This document shows positions 36,351-44,804 of a DNA stretch of 64,000 nt, piece after piece (positions within the stretch are counted from its first letter, which is position 1; each line of letters begins with the position of its first letter). The notes under the pieces were generated by a model. That model saw only the letters and a program-made list of their open reading frames with translations. It did no database searches and was not told where the DNA came from. Where the stretch lies: assembly GCF_030758415.1 (NCBI RefSeq), contig NZ_CP132334.1, positions 2,058,001 to 2,122,000 of the forward strand, read 5' to 3'. Origin of the DNA: Parvularcula sp. IMCC14364 (lineage in GTDB: Bacteria > Pseudomonadota > Alphaproteobacteria > Caulobacterales > Parvularculaceae). The position numbers and the translations under genes are program-made.

Positions 36351-37145
36351 ATGAACAGACGTGAAATGATTGCCGGTGGCACATCCGTCGCAGCAACAGC
36401 CGCCCTGGGCGGGAATGCATCCGCCCTTGTGCCAGCAGATGCCCTTCGCCTGCGCCCCGCAGAGCAGCGTGGCAAGTCAGACCTCGGCTGGCTGAAGTCG
36501 AATTTTTCATTTTCCTTCGCCCAGTATTATGATCCTGCGCATACGCATTTTGAAAACCTGCGTGTGATCAATGATGATCTGATTGCCGGCGGTGGCGGCT
36601 TTCCCATGCACCCGCATAAGGACTTCGAAATATTTTCCTATGTTCTGGATGGGGCTATCGAGCACAAGGATTCCATGGGTAACGGCTCAGTCGTGAAGGC
36701 TGGCGGCGTTCAGTATATGAGTGCCGGGTCCGGCGTTACCCATTCGGAGTTCAATCCGTCTGCGACGGATCAGATGCGCCTGTTGCAGATCTGGCTGATG
36801 CCGAACGTGTTTGGCGAACAACCCCGCTACGACACGCTCGACATTGACCCGGCAGAGAAGGATGGAAAACTCAAGCTGTTCCTCTCAGCGGATGGTCGTA
36901 ACGGGTCCATTGCGGCACGGGCAGATGCAGATGTTTATGCCGCGACACTGAAAGGTGATCAGGAGATCAGCTTTACAGTGCGATCCGGCCAGAAAGCATG
37001 GATACAGATCGCGCGCGGCAACGTGTCCGTCAATGGCATGGACCTGCGCCGTGGTGACGGCCTCGCCGTTGAGCAGCCCGGCACCCTCACCTTCACAAAG
37101 GGCGATGACGCAGAGTTCCTGCTGTTCGATCTGAAAGTAATCTGA
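36351..37145 (+). CDS. Pirin family protein with an N-terminal Tat-like leader
   Basis: 264 aa bicupin. The N-terminal cupin carries the four pirin metal ligands: MHPHKDFE (two His) and GVTHSEFN (His and Glu). A C-terminal cupin half follows. The first 30 residues (MNRREMIAGGTSVAATAALGG...) look like a twin-arginine signal: NRREM, a Gly/Ala-rich hydrophobic stretch, and a possible ASA cleavage site. Pirins are normally cytosolic (quercetinase-like or regulatory), so export would be unusual. ATG 36351 has AAAGGAG at 8 nt. Monocistronic, with hairpins downstream. Confidence 0.88.
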   Translation: MNRREMIAGGTSVAATAALGGNASALVPADALRLRPAEQRGKSDLGWLKSNFSFSFAQYYDPAHTHFENLRVINDDLIAGGGGFPMHPHKDFEIFSYVLDGAIEHKDSMGNGSVVKAGGVQYMSAGSGVTHSEFNPSATDQMRLLQIWLMPNVFGEQPRYDTLDIDPAEKDGKLKLFLSADGRNGSIAARADADVYAATLKGDQEISFTVRSGQKAWIQIARGNVSVNGMDLRRGDGLAVEQPGTLTFTKGDDAEFLLFDLKVI

Positions 37146-37161
37146 CAACAGACTGAAATAT

Positions 37162-37214
37162 CCCCGGGGGAAACACCCCGGGGCCACCTTGAAAACCCTG
37201 GCCTGTCAGGGTTT
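37162..37214. terminator. Two adjacent hairpins between convergent genes
   Basis: CCCCGGGG (37162-37169) can pair with CCCCGGGG (37176-37183), and AAACCCTG (37193-37200) pairs with CAGGGTTT (37207-37214). The second overlaps the glycosyltransferase stop codon and could end minus-strand transcription (GGGTTTTC follows the stem); the first has no T-tract. Confidence 0.45.
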
Positions 37215-37961
37215 GGGCAAAAGAGCGTTCCGCTTCTCTTTTATTTTCCCGGCATTGACGCGGATTTTCAGCCAGCACAGGCCGAATTGCAGCCATTGGC
37301 GCCACATCTGCAGATGCGCGGCGCGGCCCCATTTCTGATATTTCTGGCGCTGCCTCAGTTGATCAAAATAGCGCACTTCGATGCCCTGGCCAAAAACATT
37401 CGAGTACCAATTAAGAAACAGAACAATCCCATAGCCACGCATCATCTCTTCCCACTCCAGAGACTGGGCAAGGGTGATCGCCTGTTCAAAGTCTGACTTC
37501 AGGATGGCCCGTTCGCCCGATATGGGCCCGAAAAACCAGCCCCAGAGATTGGCGATGGGCCAGCCCCGCAGGAAGCCCGGCCAGTTCAGCGGCACACCGC
37601 GCGAGGACATGACCTGCATCAGGCGGGAGGATTTGAAGCGCTGAACAATATCAACCATATAATCCGGCTTCAGATTAACCAGATCGGCATCACACCAGAG
37701 CAGAATGCACTCGTCTTCAAGATCATCCAGATGCCGCATGATCGCCTGCCCTACGGGGACGCGGGTTTCCAGCGCAATCACCTTGATACCTTCAGCCTCC
37801 GCTGCGGCGCGCGTACCATCTTCCGACCCGTCGTCCACCACCTGAACCTGATCGATAGCATCACATGCCTTCAAGGCGCGGACAATTTCGCCAACCGTCG
37901 CCTCTTCATTATAGGCGGTGACACAAGCGATAACTTTCAATTCTTCACGTGAAGCGGACAT
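37206..37961 (-). CDS. Family 2 glycosyltransferase
   Basis: 251 aa GT-A fold protein. VIACVTAYNEEATVGEIVRAL (residues ~9-29) is the nucleotide-sugar-binding start, VQVVDDGSEDGT the usual D-D-G-S segment, and LLWCDADLVNLKPDY holds the metal-binding DxD-like acid pair. There is no clear TM helix, so it is probably peripheral. GT2 enzymes of this size often act in lipid or polysaccharide glycosylation. ATG 37961 is chosen over the open frame to 38015, which overlaps the terminator of the EF-hand gene. The acceptor is unknown. Confidence 0.85.
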   Translation of the reverse strand: MSASREELKVIACVTAYNEEATVGEIVRALKACDAIDQVQVVDDGSEDGTRAAAEAEGIKVIALETRVPVGQAIMRHLDDLEDECILLWCDADLVNLKPDYMVDIVQRFKSSRLMQVMSSRGVPLNWPGFLRGWPIANLWGWFFGPISGERAILKSDFEQAITLAQSLEWEEMMRGYGIVLFLNWYSNVFGQGIEVRYFDQLRQRQKYQKWGRAAHLQMWRQWLQFGLCWLKIRVNAGKIKEKRNALLPKP

Positions 37962-38014
37962 GACAGACAGGCTTACCTTCAAACTTTGCGCTGGTGTGTC
38001 ACATATCGATGCCA

Positions 38015-38042
38015 CAAAAAAGCCCCGCCAAAATGGCGGGGC
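38015..38042 (-). terminator. Rho-independent terminator of the EF-hand gene
   Basis: On the minus strand an 8 bp stem GCCCCGCC/GGCGGGGC with a 5 nt loop is followed directly by six T. It lies about 75 bp past the EF-hand protein stop codon and before the glycosyltransferase gene. Confidence 0.9.
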
Positions 38043-38118
38043 GTTCAGTTTCCCTTTGGGAGGGAGGGCTTGGCTGCGGGCCCGGGTTAAAAGCCCGCAT
38101 GGGTACTCAAGAGCGGGG

Positions 38119-38643
38119 TTAGCTCAAAGAGATCTGGTGTTGCGCGATGCGCATTGCATAAAGGTCAAGTTCGCTGTTGCGCAGAAGACCATCATTGTCG
38201 CGGTCGGCTGCCGCAAACTGGCTAAGGCGAGACTGGATCCATTCATTCTTGTCCAGGACAATGTCTTCGCCACTGATCCGGTAAAACTCGGTTCTGGCGA
38301 CCGCATCGATGGCTGTTTGCTGTGACGGGCTCAGGGCGGTTGTTGCTTCCTGTGCCACTTTCACATGGAATGTCTGCTCACCATCAATCACGACAGCCTG
38401 GTTGAAGCGCGCGAGATTGGCACGAACAACTGTCTGCGCGGCATATTCATCAACCGAAATAACGCCATCGCGGTCCGTATCGACTTTGGTAAACAGCTGG
38501 TCAGCGTCCAGGCGCGTGTCTTCAACTGTTAAGGTCGTTGTGGCAGGGCCAAAAGCGTCAGACATAACGACACTCTGGGCAAAACTGACAGCACAGAAGC
38601 CTGTCAACGCTGTCGCGATAATGACTGCTGTAGTGCGTTTCAT
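38119..38643 (-). CDS. Secreted EF-hand calcium-binding protein
   Basis: 174 aa protein with a signal peptide (MKRTTAVIIATALTGFCAVSFAQ) and two EF-hand loops: DTDRDGVISVDEY (about residues 55-67) and DRDNDGLLRNSEL (about 146-158). Both have acidic residues at positions 1, 3, 5 and 12, so both should bind calcium. The roughly 80 residues between them carry no recognised motif. Probably a periplasmic calcium-binding protein of unknown role. Monocistronic with a strong terminator. Confidence 0.9.
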   Translation of the reverse strand: MKRTTAVIIATALTGFCAVSFAQSVVMSDAFGPATTTLTVEDTRLDADQLFTKVDTDRDGVISVDEYAAQTVVRANLARFNQAVVIDGEQTFHVKVAQEATTALSPSQQTAIDAVARTEFYRISGEDIVLDKNEWIQSRLSQFAAADRDNDGLLRNSELDLYAMRIAQHQISLS

Positions 38644-38883
38644 AATAGTTCTCCGTTTCTATGGACCCCGGCTTAACGCCCATGCGCCGCCGATGTTCCA
38701 AAATATGAAGCCTGATTTCGCCTGCGCTATGGCCCAAACTGGGTCATTTCGAGGAGATTGTGGCCTCATGATGGGGAATTGGGCATGGATGTGGCGGCCT
38801 TCAAGGGCGCTCACGCGTTAGTGTGATACTGCTGTGTTCCAGGTCACAGTTTCCGTTCTGCGTCGCCAGAAACCCTGTAACTT

Positions 38884-39267
38884 TCAGAGATACAAAGCGA
38901 ACAAGACCAGTCCGACAGGCACATCCACAGCCACGCAAAGCGGGATATACCATTGGGGAATTCGGGCCCCAAGAAGGTCATTATGATGGAGGAAATCCCA
39001 GATTGCATGGGCCATGATGCCAACAGCAATAAGGACGGGATCCCATAAAAGACCGGCCAACGCTGCGCCCGCATAGATTGTACTACCTGCCAGTTCCAAC
39101 AGGAGCACAGAAAAGCGCCCATCGGCAGCTGCGAAGCCAATATAGGCCCCGGCGATCAAGGCCAGCGTCAAGGCGGCGATCTGGATCGACATTTCCTCGG
39201 AGACCAGAAAATGCACCGGCAGGATCAGTACAACAAGGGCAAGGCCGAGGAGGATTGGGCGGTTCAT
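38884..39267 (-). CDS. Small membrane protein, DUF6010-like
   Basis: 127 aa protein with four predicted TM helices (about residues 4-22, 30-48, 55-85 and 105-126). The motif AHAIWDFLHHND between helices (His-Ala-x-Trp-Asp-x2-His-His) resembles DUF6010 proteins as I recall them. The cluster of His and Asp at the membrane face may bind metal. It starts 9 bp after the lipase-like gene ends and is likely in its operon. Function unknown. Confidence 0.7.
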   Translation of the reverse strand: MNRPILLGLALVVLILPVHFLVSEEMSIQIAALTLALIAGAYIGFAAADGRFSVLLLELAGSTIYAGAALAGLLWDPVLIAVGIMAHAIWDFLHHNDLLGARIPQWYIPLCVAVDVPVGLVLFALYL

Positions 39268-39276
39268 ACGATGTCT

Positions 39277-40629
39277 CTATCGCTTTCCCATTGCCTCCAG
39301 CAGAAAATCGCAAAACCCATCATGGCGGAAATAATAGGTATGGATAAGTTCATTCCACTGGAAACTGTCATTCATCATTTTGAACGTATCGGCATTCACG
39401 TCTCCGGCAATATCCAGCAGGCGACGCAGCTCGGTGATGCGGCTTCCCAGTGCCAGCGAGGTATCGTCCGCCAGTGCTCGGGCGATCTGGTCCGGGATTG
39501 GCACCACCACATGTGTCAGCTCCGGTAGAGCGCCAACCTTTTTTATTTTGAAGCCAGAAGACATGCCCGTTGCAGCATTCCTGATTGCGGCATGAAGAGC
39601 GCTGTTCATGCCCCTTGAGAGAGGTACTGAGAGAAGTGAACCAAGCAACCAGAAAATGAGATAAAGCGGAATGAGCGCCGCGCCGAGTGCATAAAAAGGG
39701 ATCGTTACAACAGAGAGCTGCGTCTCCTGGAAGATACCCGCCCAGGCTTCGGTGATATTCTCCCAGATATATTCCAGAAAAAGAACAGGCCGCGTATCAA
39801 CACTCAAGGAATTGAACCAGAGTGTCAGGCCAATCGCAAAGATAACTGTTGCCGGCACCACGAGAGAGACAAAGCTCGACCGGACCTGCGCCGGCGTGAT
39901 AGGCGCAAGCTTGCTTGTCACCACCTGCTTCAGGAGACTTATTGCCTCATCTCCGTCATGATGGATCACCAGTCGCTGTCTTGAGTTCACAAAAATCCTT
40001 GAGTGAACCTGATAATAAAGCTGCTCCAAAGCGGTCAACCAGATCGGCTTCAACAGGATGACGAACATCAAAAATGTCAATAGACTGAGCAAATCAACTT
40101 CCAGACCAGGCACAGGCTCGACTCGTTCCAGAAAATCGAAAAGCGGCTGGAAGAAATCAATCACGGGATCGCTGCCAAACAATCCAAACACACCAAAAGA
40201 ATAAACCGCGTAGGCATAGAGCATCGATAATGGGAAGATCAGTATGCGCTCAAGCAGCGAGTATCGCTGAAAAAAGGACGTTGCCACAGACAGAAACGGC
40301 GTCCCGATCGTGACAACAGACACGTGCTTTTTCTGCCAGGGCAACAAGCGGTTAAGCGCGTAATCAGCAACATTGCCGCCATGGCTGTGGGCAATGATGG
40401 TAACGCCATCAGCGTCGGCCTCTCGTCGCAATTTCCTGGCGAGTCGCTTTGCGGCAGCAACGCGATCAACGTGACTGTTCTCACCGGACCAGCGGAAAGT
40501 TTCTATCGTGTCCGTCTTTTGTGCGGCGTTAGAAAGTTTCTGGTAAAGCAGACTTTGCGTCTGCCACCATTTCTCCCCCTCATCGGTACTGTCCGTATCG
40601 AACGTACCGTGGACCAGAATGTACTTCAT
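39277..40629 (-). CDS. Membrane-embedded alpha/beta hydrolase (lipase-like), unknown function
   Basis: 450 aa protein. The N-terminus starts with a lipase-like strand KYILVHGTF and has the nucleophile elbow IIAHSHGGNVADYAL (GxSxG-like AHSHGG, about residues 80-92), followed by VVTIGTPFLS. After this the usual fold is interrupted by several TM helices (about 130-150, 190-215, 255-275, 300-335), and a soluble C-terminal segment of about 110 residues resumes (ALGSRITELRRLLDIAGDVNADTFKMMNDSFQWNELIHTYYFRHDGFCDFLLEAMG), which contains candidate His and Asp for a triad. It resembles hydrolases of the PGAP1/GPI-deacylase style in motif only. Followed by the DUF6010-like gene. Confidence 0.75.
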   Translation of the reverse strand: MKYILVHGTFDTDSTDEGEKWWQTQSLLYQKLSNAAQKTDTIETFRWSGENSHVDRVAAAKRLARKLRREADADGVTIIAHSHGGNVADYALNRLLPWQKKHVSVVTIGTPFLSVATSFFQRYSLLERILIFPLSMLYAYAVYSFGVFGLFGSDPVIDFFQPLFDFLERVEPVPGLEVDLLSLLTFLMFVILLKPIWLTALEQLYYQVHSRIFVNSRQRLVIHHDGDEAISLLKQVVTSKLAPITPAQVRSSFVSLVVPATVIFAIGLTLWFNSLSVDTRPVLFLEYIWENITEAWAGIFQETQLSVVTIPFYALGAALIPLYLIFWLLGSLLSVPLSRGMNSALHAAIRNAATGMSSGFKIKKVGALPELTHVVVPIPDQIARALADDTSLALGSRITELRRLLDIAGDVNADTFKMMNDSFQWNELIHTYYFRHDGFCDFLLEAMGKR

Positions 40630-40659
40630 GTCAGCGCCCCCACTCCCCTGCGCAGTGAT

Positions 40660-40689
40660 AAACCTGCCCCGGTTTGTCGCCGGGGCAGG
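40660..40689 (-). terminator. Terminator hairpin downstream of ndk
   Basis: A perfect 10 bp stem CCTGCCCCGG (40663-40672) / CCGGGGCAGG (40680-40689) with a 7 nt loop, followed on the minus strand by TTTA. It sits between the ndk stop and the lipase-like gene. Confidence 0.7.
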
Positions 40690-40737
40690 TCATGCATTCG
40701 TAATGTGTAGCATCAGGGGCGGCGCTGGAACAGCGCC

Positions 40738-41160
40738 TTAGCCGACGATTTCGTCGTCAGAGAAGAAGAAGGCGATTTCTTCTTTGGCCGTGTCCGGTCC
40801 GTCAGACCCATGCACGGAGTTTTCGCCGATTGATTCGGCATATTCGGCACGGATCGTACCTGCTTCTGCTTCAGAAGGGTTCGTTGCGCCCATGATTTCA
40901 CGGTTCCGCGCGATGGCATTTTCGCCTTCCAGTACCTGCACAACCACAGGACCAGACATCATGAATTCGACCAGCTCACCGAAAAACGGGCGCTCTTTAT
41001 GCACTGCGTAAAAGCCTTCTGCCTGCTCGCGGCTCATGTGAATACGCTTGGAAGCAACAACGCGCAGGCCGCCCTCTTCCAGCTTGTTAACCACTTTACC
41101 AGTGATGTTGCGACGTGTTGCATCAGGTTTGATGATAGAAAAAGTGCGCTCGAGAGCCAT
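40738..41160 (-). CDS. ndk: Nucleoside diphosphate kinase
   Basis: 140 aa enzyme that transfers phosphate from ATP to other NDPs through a phospho-histidine. The catalytic His is in ENSVHGSDG (about residue 117). The N-terminus [15 protein letters not shown] and the Kpn-loop-like region are standard, and the length is the family norm. ATG 41160 follows AAAGGA. A strong hairpin terminator lies downstream; single gene. Confidence 0.97.
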   Translation of the reverse strand: MALERTFSIIKPDATRRNITGKVVNKLEEGGLRVVASKRIHMSREQAEGFYAVHKERPFFGELVEFMMSGPVVVQVLEGENAIARNREIMGATNPSEAEAGTIRAEYAESIGENSVHGSDGPDTAKEEIAFFFSDDEIVG

Positions 41161-41296
41161 GTTTCCGGTCCTTTTTTGGGAAAATGTTCAGGTTGAGCGG
41201 CCTATAGCAATGGACATTCCCTCTAGCAAGAGGGAGCATTTGGCGTTATATAAGAATCAATGATCGTTGGGGCGTTCAACGAGACGAGGCTAACTC

Positions 41297-41650
41297 ATGA
41301 GTGACAATGCGCTCACAACGACGTCAGATAATGGCGGCAAAGCGACTGCTATTTATATCCTCTATCTCGCAGGATTTGTAACAGGCATCACCCCGCTCAT
41401 CGGGCTGATTATGGCCTATGTCTTTCAGGATGATGCGCCCGAATGGCTTCTCAGCCACTATCGCAATGCCATCCATGTGTTCTGGAAAGGCTGTCTTTAT
41501 ATCATTATTTCGCTGGTTCTGACGGTCATCATCATCGGTGCATTCATGCTGCTCGTGCAGATGATCTGGTTCATCGTTCGCTGCGTGAAAGGCCTGCATT
41601 ACATCTCGCAGGGGAAACCCTATCCCAACCCGCAAAGCTGGGGCTTTTAA
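41297..41650 (+). CDS. Small membrane protein, DUF4870-like
   Basis: 117 aa protein with three hydrophobic segments (about residues 18-45, 63-95 and an amphipathic end). The layout IYILYLAGFVTGITPLIGLIMAYV ... LLSHYRNAIHVFWKG ... IVRCVKGLHYISQGKPYPNPQSWGF resembles DUF4870 proteins, whose ends typically carry an NG.PY.YP-type motif. Function unknown. It ends with its own terminator at 41682-41704, separating it from the ABC-F gene. Confidence 0.75.
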   Translation: MSDNALTTTSDNGGKATAIYILYLAGFVTGITPLIGLIMAYVFQDDAPEWLLSHYRNAIHVFWKGCLYIIISLVLTVIIIGAFMLLVQMIWFIVRCVKGLHYISQGKPYPNPQSWGF

Positions 41651-41681
41651 TACCGGCCCAGCCACAGTAGGAACATGCACC

Positions 41682-41704
41682 AAGGGGCCATCTGGCCCCT
41701 TTTC
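41682..41704 (+). terminator. Rho-independent terminator
   Basis: AAGGGGCCA-TC-TGGCCCCTT stem (41682-41701) followed by TTTCC. Ends transcription of the small membrane protein gene 22 bp before the ABC-F start. Confidence 0.75.
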
Positions 41705-41725
41705 CTTTGCGAGTGACCGACAACA

Positions 41726-43648
41726 ATGCTGCATATCAATGATCTGACCTATCGAATTGAGGGCCGTGTCCTCTTTGACCAGGCAACGGCTGCCATTTCT
41801 GACGGCTGGAAAGTCGGCTTTGTCGGGCGCAATGGCACCGGCAAGTCGACCCTCTTCCGCCTGATAAAGCAGGAAATGGGCGCGGATGATGGCGCAATCT
41901 CGCTGCGCAAGAACCGTCGCATTGGCTCTGTCGCACAGGAAGTGCCGTCCAATAATGTCAGTCTGGTCGATACAGTGCTTGCTGCCGATACCGAGCGCGC
42001 GAGCCTGTTGGCAGAAGCCGAAACAGCAACAGAGCCAGCACGCATCGCTGAAATCCAGACCCGTCTTGCAGATATTGAAGCCCACTCGGCAGAAGCGCGC
42101 GCCGCGATCATCCTCTCCGGTCTCGGTTTCTCTCACGAAGACCAACAGCGCCCCTGCTCCGATTTTTCAGGTGGCTGGCGCATGCGCGTGGCGCTGGCGG
42201 CCGTCCTGTTCTCTGAGCCGGACCTGTTGCTGCTGGACGAGCCGACAAACTACCTTGACCTTGAAGGCGCTGTCTGGCTGGAAACCTATATCAGGCGTTA
42301 TCCGCACACAGCCCTTATCATCAGTCACGACCGTGGCCTTCTGAATGCGGCCATGACGCACACCATGGCGCTGGAGAACCGCAAACTCTCAATCCATAAT
42401 GGCAATTACGATACCTATATCCGCCGCCGGGCAGAGCAGCACGCCGTGATGACGGCTCAGGCGACAAAACAGGAACAGGCCAGGAAGCACATGCAGGCCT
42501 TCGTTGACCGCTTCAAGGCAAAGGCTTCGAAAGCACGGCAAGCCCAGTCCCGTGTCAAAATGCTGGAAAAACTGCAAGCGCAGGCCATAGACATTCCGAT
42601 TGAGGAGCGGACAATCCCCTTCGCTTTCCCAGACCCGAAGCCGGCCATGGCACCGCCAATCGTCCGTGTGCAGGAAGCTGACCTTGGCTATGAGCCAGGC
42701 AAGCCTGTCCTGCGGAAAGTTGACCTGCGGATCGACCAGGATGACCGTATCGCCATTCTGGGCCTTAACGGCCAGGGTAAATCGACACTGGTCAAGGCCA
42801 TCTCAGGTCGCCTGACCCCACTGGCAGGGCATGTGCGCAAATCGAAGAAACTGAAAATCGCCTATTTCGCCCAACACCAGATTGATGAACTGAAGCCGAA
42901 GCAGTCTCCTTTCGAGCATGTGCGTGAATTGATGCCCGAAGGGACAGAAGCGCAGGTGCGCGCCCGCACAGCGCAGATCGGCTTCGGGCCGGAAAAGGCG
43001 GACACAGCTGCGGAAAAACTGTCCGGTGGCGAGAAAGCACGCCTGCTCTTTGGACTGATTACCTTTGATGGCCCGCATCTGATGATCCTTGACGAACCTA
43101 CCAACCATCTCGACATTGACAGTCGCGAGGCCCTGTCCATGGCCCTGAACGATTATCAGGGGGCGGTCATTCTTATCACCCATGACATGCATCTGGCGGA
43201 AACCATCGTGGACCGTCTCTGGCTGGTCAAAGACGGCAAGGCCGAGCGCTATCATGGTGACCTCACAGAATACCGCCAGATGATCCTTGATGCGGGCAAG
43301 ACCCGGAAAAAGGAAACGAGCGACGATACCGCAGACCCGCTTGAAAGCGGCAACAAGGCCGCCATGCGCAAGGCGGCTGCCGAAATGCGTCAAAAACTCA
43401 GCCCTCTGAAAAAAGAAGCCGAAGCGCTGGAGCGAAAAATCGAGAAGCTGCAGAAAAATGTCGCGAATCTGGACACACAACTGGCAGAGCCGGGCCTGTT
43501 TGAGAACGATCTGGACAAGGCCACCGCCCTTTCCAAGGAACGCGCAGATACACTCTCGCTGATTGAGCAGACCGAAGAAGAGTGGCTTGCGGCCAGTGAA
43601 GATTACGAAAATGCCAAAGCACGCGCCGAAGGTCAGCTGGCAAGATAA
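41726..43648 (+). CDS. ABC-F family ATPase (YheS/Uup-like)
   Basis: 640 aa soluble protein with two ABC domains and no TM segments, which is the ABC-F layout; such proteins act on ribosomes. Domain 1: Walker A GRNGTGKST, signature FSGGWRMR, Walker B LLLLDEPTNYLD. A linker with basic helix follows (VDRFKAKASKARQAQSRVKMLEKL). Domain 2: GLNGQGKST, LSGGEKARL, LMILDEPTNHLD. The C-terminus has a charged coiled coil (EAEALERKIEKLQKNVANLDTQL, about residues 570-635) as in Uup/YheS. Housekeeping translation or stress role is likely; antibiotic resistance is possible but not indicated. Confidence 0.93.
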   Translation: MLHINDLTYRIEGRVLFDQATAAISDGWKVGFVGRNGTGKSTLFRLIKQEMGADDGAISLRKNRRIGSVAQEVPSNNVSLVDTVLAADTERASLLAEAETATEPARIAEIQTRLADIEAHSAEARAAIILSGLGFSHEDQQRPCSDFSGGWRMRVALAAVLFSEPDLLLLDEPTNYLDLEGAVWLETYIRRYPHTALIISHDRGLLNAAMTHTMALENRKLSIHNGNYDTYIRRRAEQHAVMTAQATKQEQARKHMQAFVDRFKAKASKARQAQSRVKMLEKLQAQAIDIPIEERTIPFAFPDPKPAMAPPIVRVQEADLGYEPGKPVLRKVDLRIDQDDRIAILGLNGQGKSTLVKAISGRLTPLAGHVRKSKKLKIAYFAQHQIDELKPKQSPFEHVRELMPEGTEAQVRARTAQIGFGPEKADTAAEKLSGGEKARLLFGLITFDGPHLMILDEPTNHLDIDSREALSMALNDYQGAVILITHDMHLAETIVDRLWLVKDGKAERYHGDLTEYRQMILDAGKTRKKETSDDTADPLESGNKAAMRKAAAEMRQKLSPLKKEAEALERKIEKLQKNVANLDTQLAEPGLFENDLDKATALSKERADTLSLIEQTEEEWLAASEDYENAKARAEGQLAR

Positions 43649-43660
43649 ACTGCAAGAGCC

Positions 43661-44698
43661 TTATCCGGTATAACCAGCAGGGTTCTGCATCTGCCAGCGC
43701 CAGTGATCCGCACACATCTGGTCAATATCATACTGTGCCTGCCAGGCCAGTAACTGACTGGCCAGTGTCACATCAGCATAGACTTCAGCCAGATCACCGG
43801 GGCGGCGCGCGGTGACCTCGAACGGTATCGTGCGGGAGGAGACACGCTCGAACGCAGCAATCGCCTCAAATACGGAAACCCCCTTGCCCGTGCCAAGATT
43901 GATATCTGCCGAGCATCCGGCCGACTGGTTATGCAGGAATTGCAGCGCTGCCACATGACCGCTGGCCAGATCCTGCACGTGAATATAATCGCGCACGCCC
44001 GAGCCGTCCCTTGTGGGATAATCGCTGCCAAAGACACTCAGCTTTTCACGGCGCCCAACCGCCACTTGGGCAATATACGGAAAAAGATTGTTTGGAATCC
44101 CCTGCGGGTCTTCCCCGATCAACCCTGAAGGATGTGCTCCGACCGGATTGAAATAGCGCAGATTGGCAATCCGCCAGTCATTATCCGCAATATACAGATC
44201 ACGCAGGATGTTCTCATTATAGAGTTTTGTCCGGCCATACGGATTTGTCGGCATATAATTCAGCGCCGTTTCGGTCAGGGGGTTTTTGTTGCCTTCGCCG
44301 TACACGGTTGCCGAAGAAGAAAAGACAACTGTATTGCTGCCGACCATGCGCATGACCTCGATCAGGTTCAACGTCGAGTTGATATTGGTGTGATAATACA
44401 GCGCTGGTTTGGCAACGGACTCCCCCACTGCCTTCAGGCCAGCAAGGTGGATCGCGCCATGCACAGGTCGCCCGCCAATCTCTTTGCGAATGAAGTCAAT
44501 ACTGCCCTCGTCAGCAAGGTCCGTCTCGATTACGTTGATGGCACCATCGGCAATCTTGTTGACGCGGGCCACAGCTTCGGGATGGGAATTGCTGAAATTG
44601 TCAATAACAGTCACCTGATATCCCCCCTCAAGCAGGGCAACACAGACATGACTGCCAATATAACCGGCACCACCAGTGACAAGAATATGCAGAGACAT
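43661..44698 (-). CDS. galE: UDP-glucose 4-epimerase
   Basis: 345 aa short-chain-dehydrogenase-type epimerase that interconverts UDP-glucose and UDP-galactose. NAD-binding VTGGAGYIGSHVCVALLEGGYQVTVIDNFSNS at the N-terminus; active-site Ser/Tyr/Lys region SSSATVYGEG and NPYGRTKLYNENILRDL (YxxxK). The DGSGVRDYIHVQDLASGHV and RRPGDLAEVYAD segments are the standard GalE signatures. ATG 44698 has AGGAG at 6 nt. It supplies galactose units for envelope polysaccharide, fitting the general envelope theme; no sugar cluster surrounds it. Confidence 0.96.
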   Translation of the reverse strand: MSLHILVTGGAGYIGSHVCVALLEGGYQVTVIDNFSNSHPEAVARVNKIADGAINVIETDLADEGSIDFIRKEIGGRPVHGAIHLAGLKAVGESVAKPALYYHTNINSTLNLIEVMRMVGSNTVVFSSSATVYGEGNKNPLTETALNYMPTNPYGRTKLYNENILRDLYIADNDWRIANLRYFNPVGAHPSGLIGEDPQGIPNNLFPYIAQVAVGRREKLSVFGSDYPTRDGSGVRDYIHVQDLASGHVAALQFLHNQSAGCSADINLGTGKGVSVFEAIAAFERVSSRTIPFEVTARRPGDLAEVYADVTLASQLLAWQAQYDIDQMCADHWRWQMQNPAGYTG

Positions 44699-44804
44699 TC
44701 AGGGCTCCTGAAAAATACGTGACTGTAGCCTTCGGTATAACGGCCCTGCCGGGATTCTGCACCCCCGCTTTTACACCGAATTGTTGCCAGCGTGTTGAGA
44801 CGGG

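Noticed and set aside
38079-38100. GCGGGC/GCCCGC hairpin upstream of the EF-hand terminator
   Set aside because: Only 6 bp, no T-tract and next to a far better terminator at 38015-38042.
41324-42145. Open frame of 273 codons on the minus strand
   Set aside because: Spans two genes and a terminator in the opposite direction; no plausible product.
42803-43480. Open frame of 225 codons on the minus strand across the ABC-F gene
   Set aside because: Covers the second nucleotide-binding domain of an intact ABC-F protein; a shadow of a GC-rich gene.
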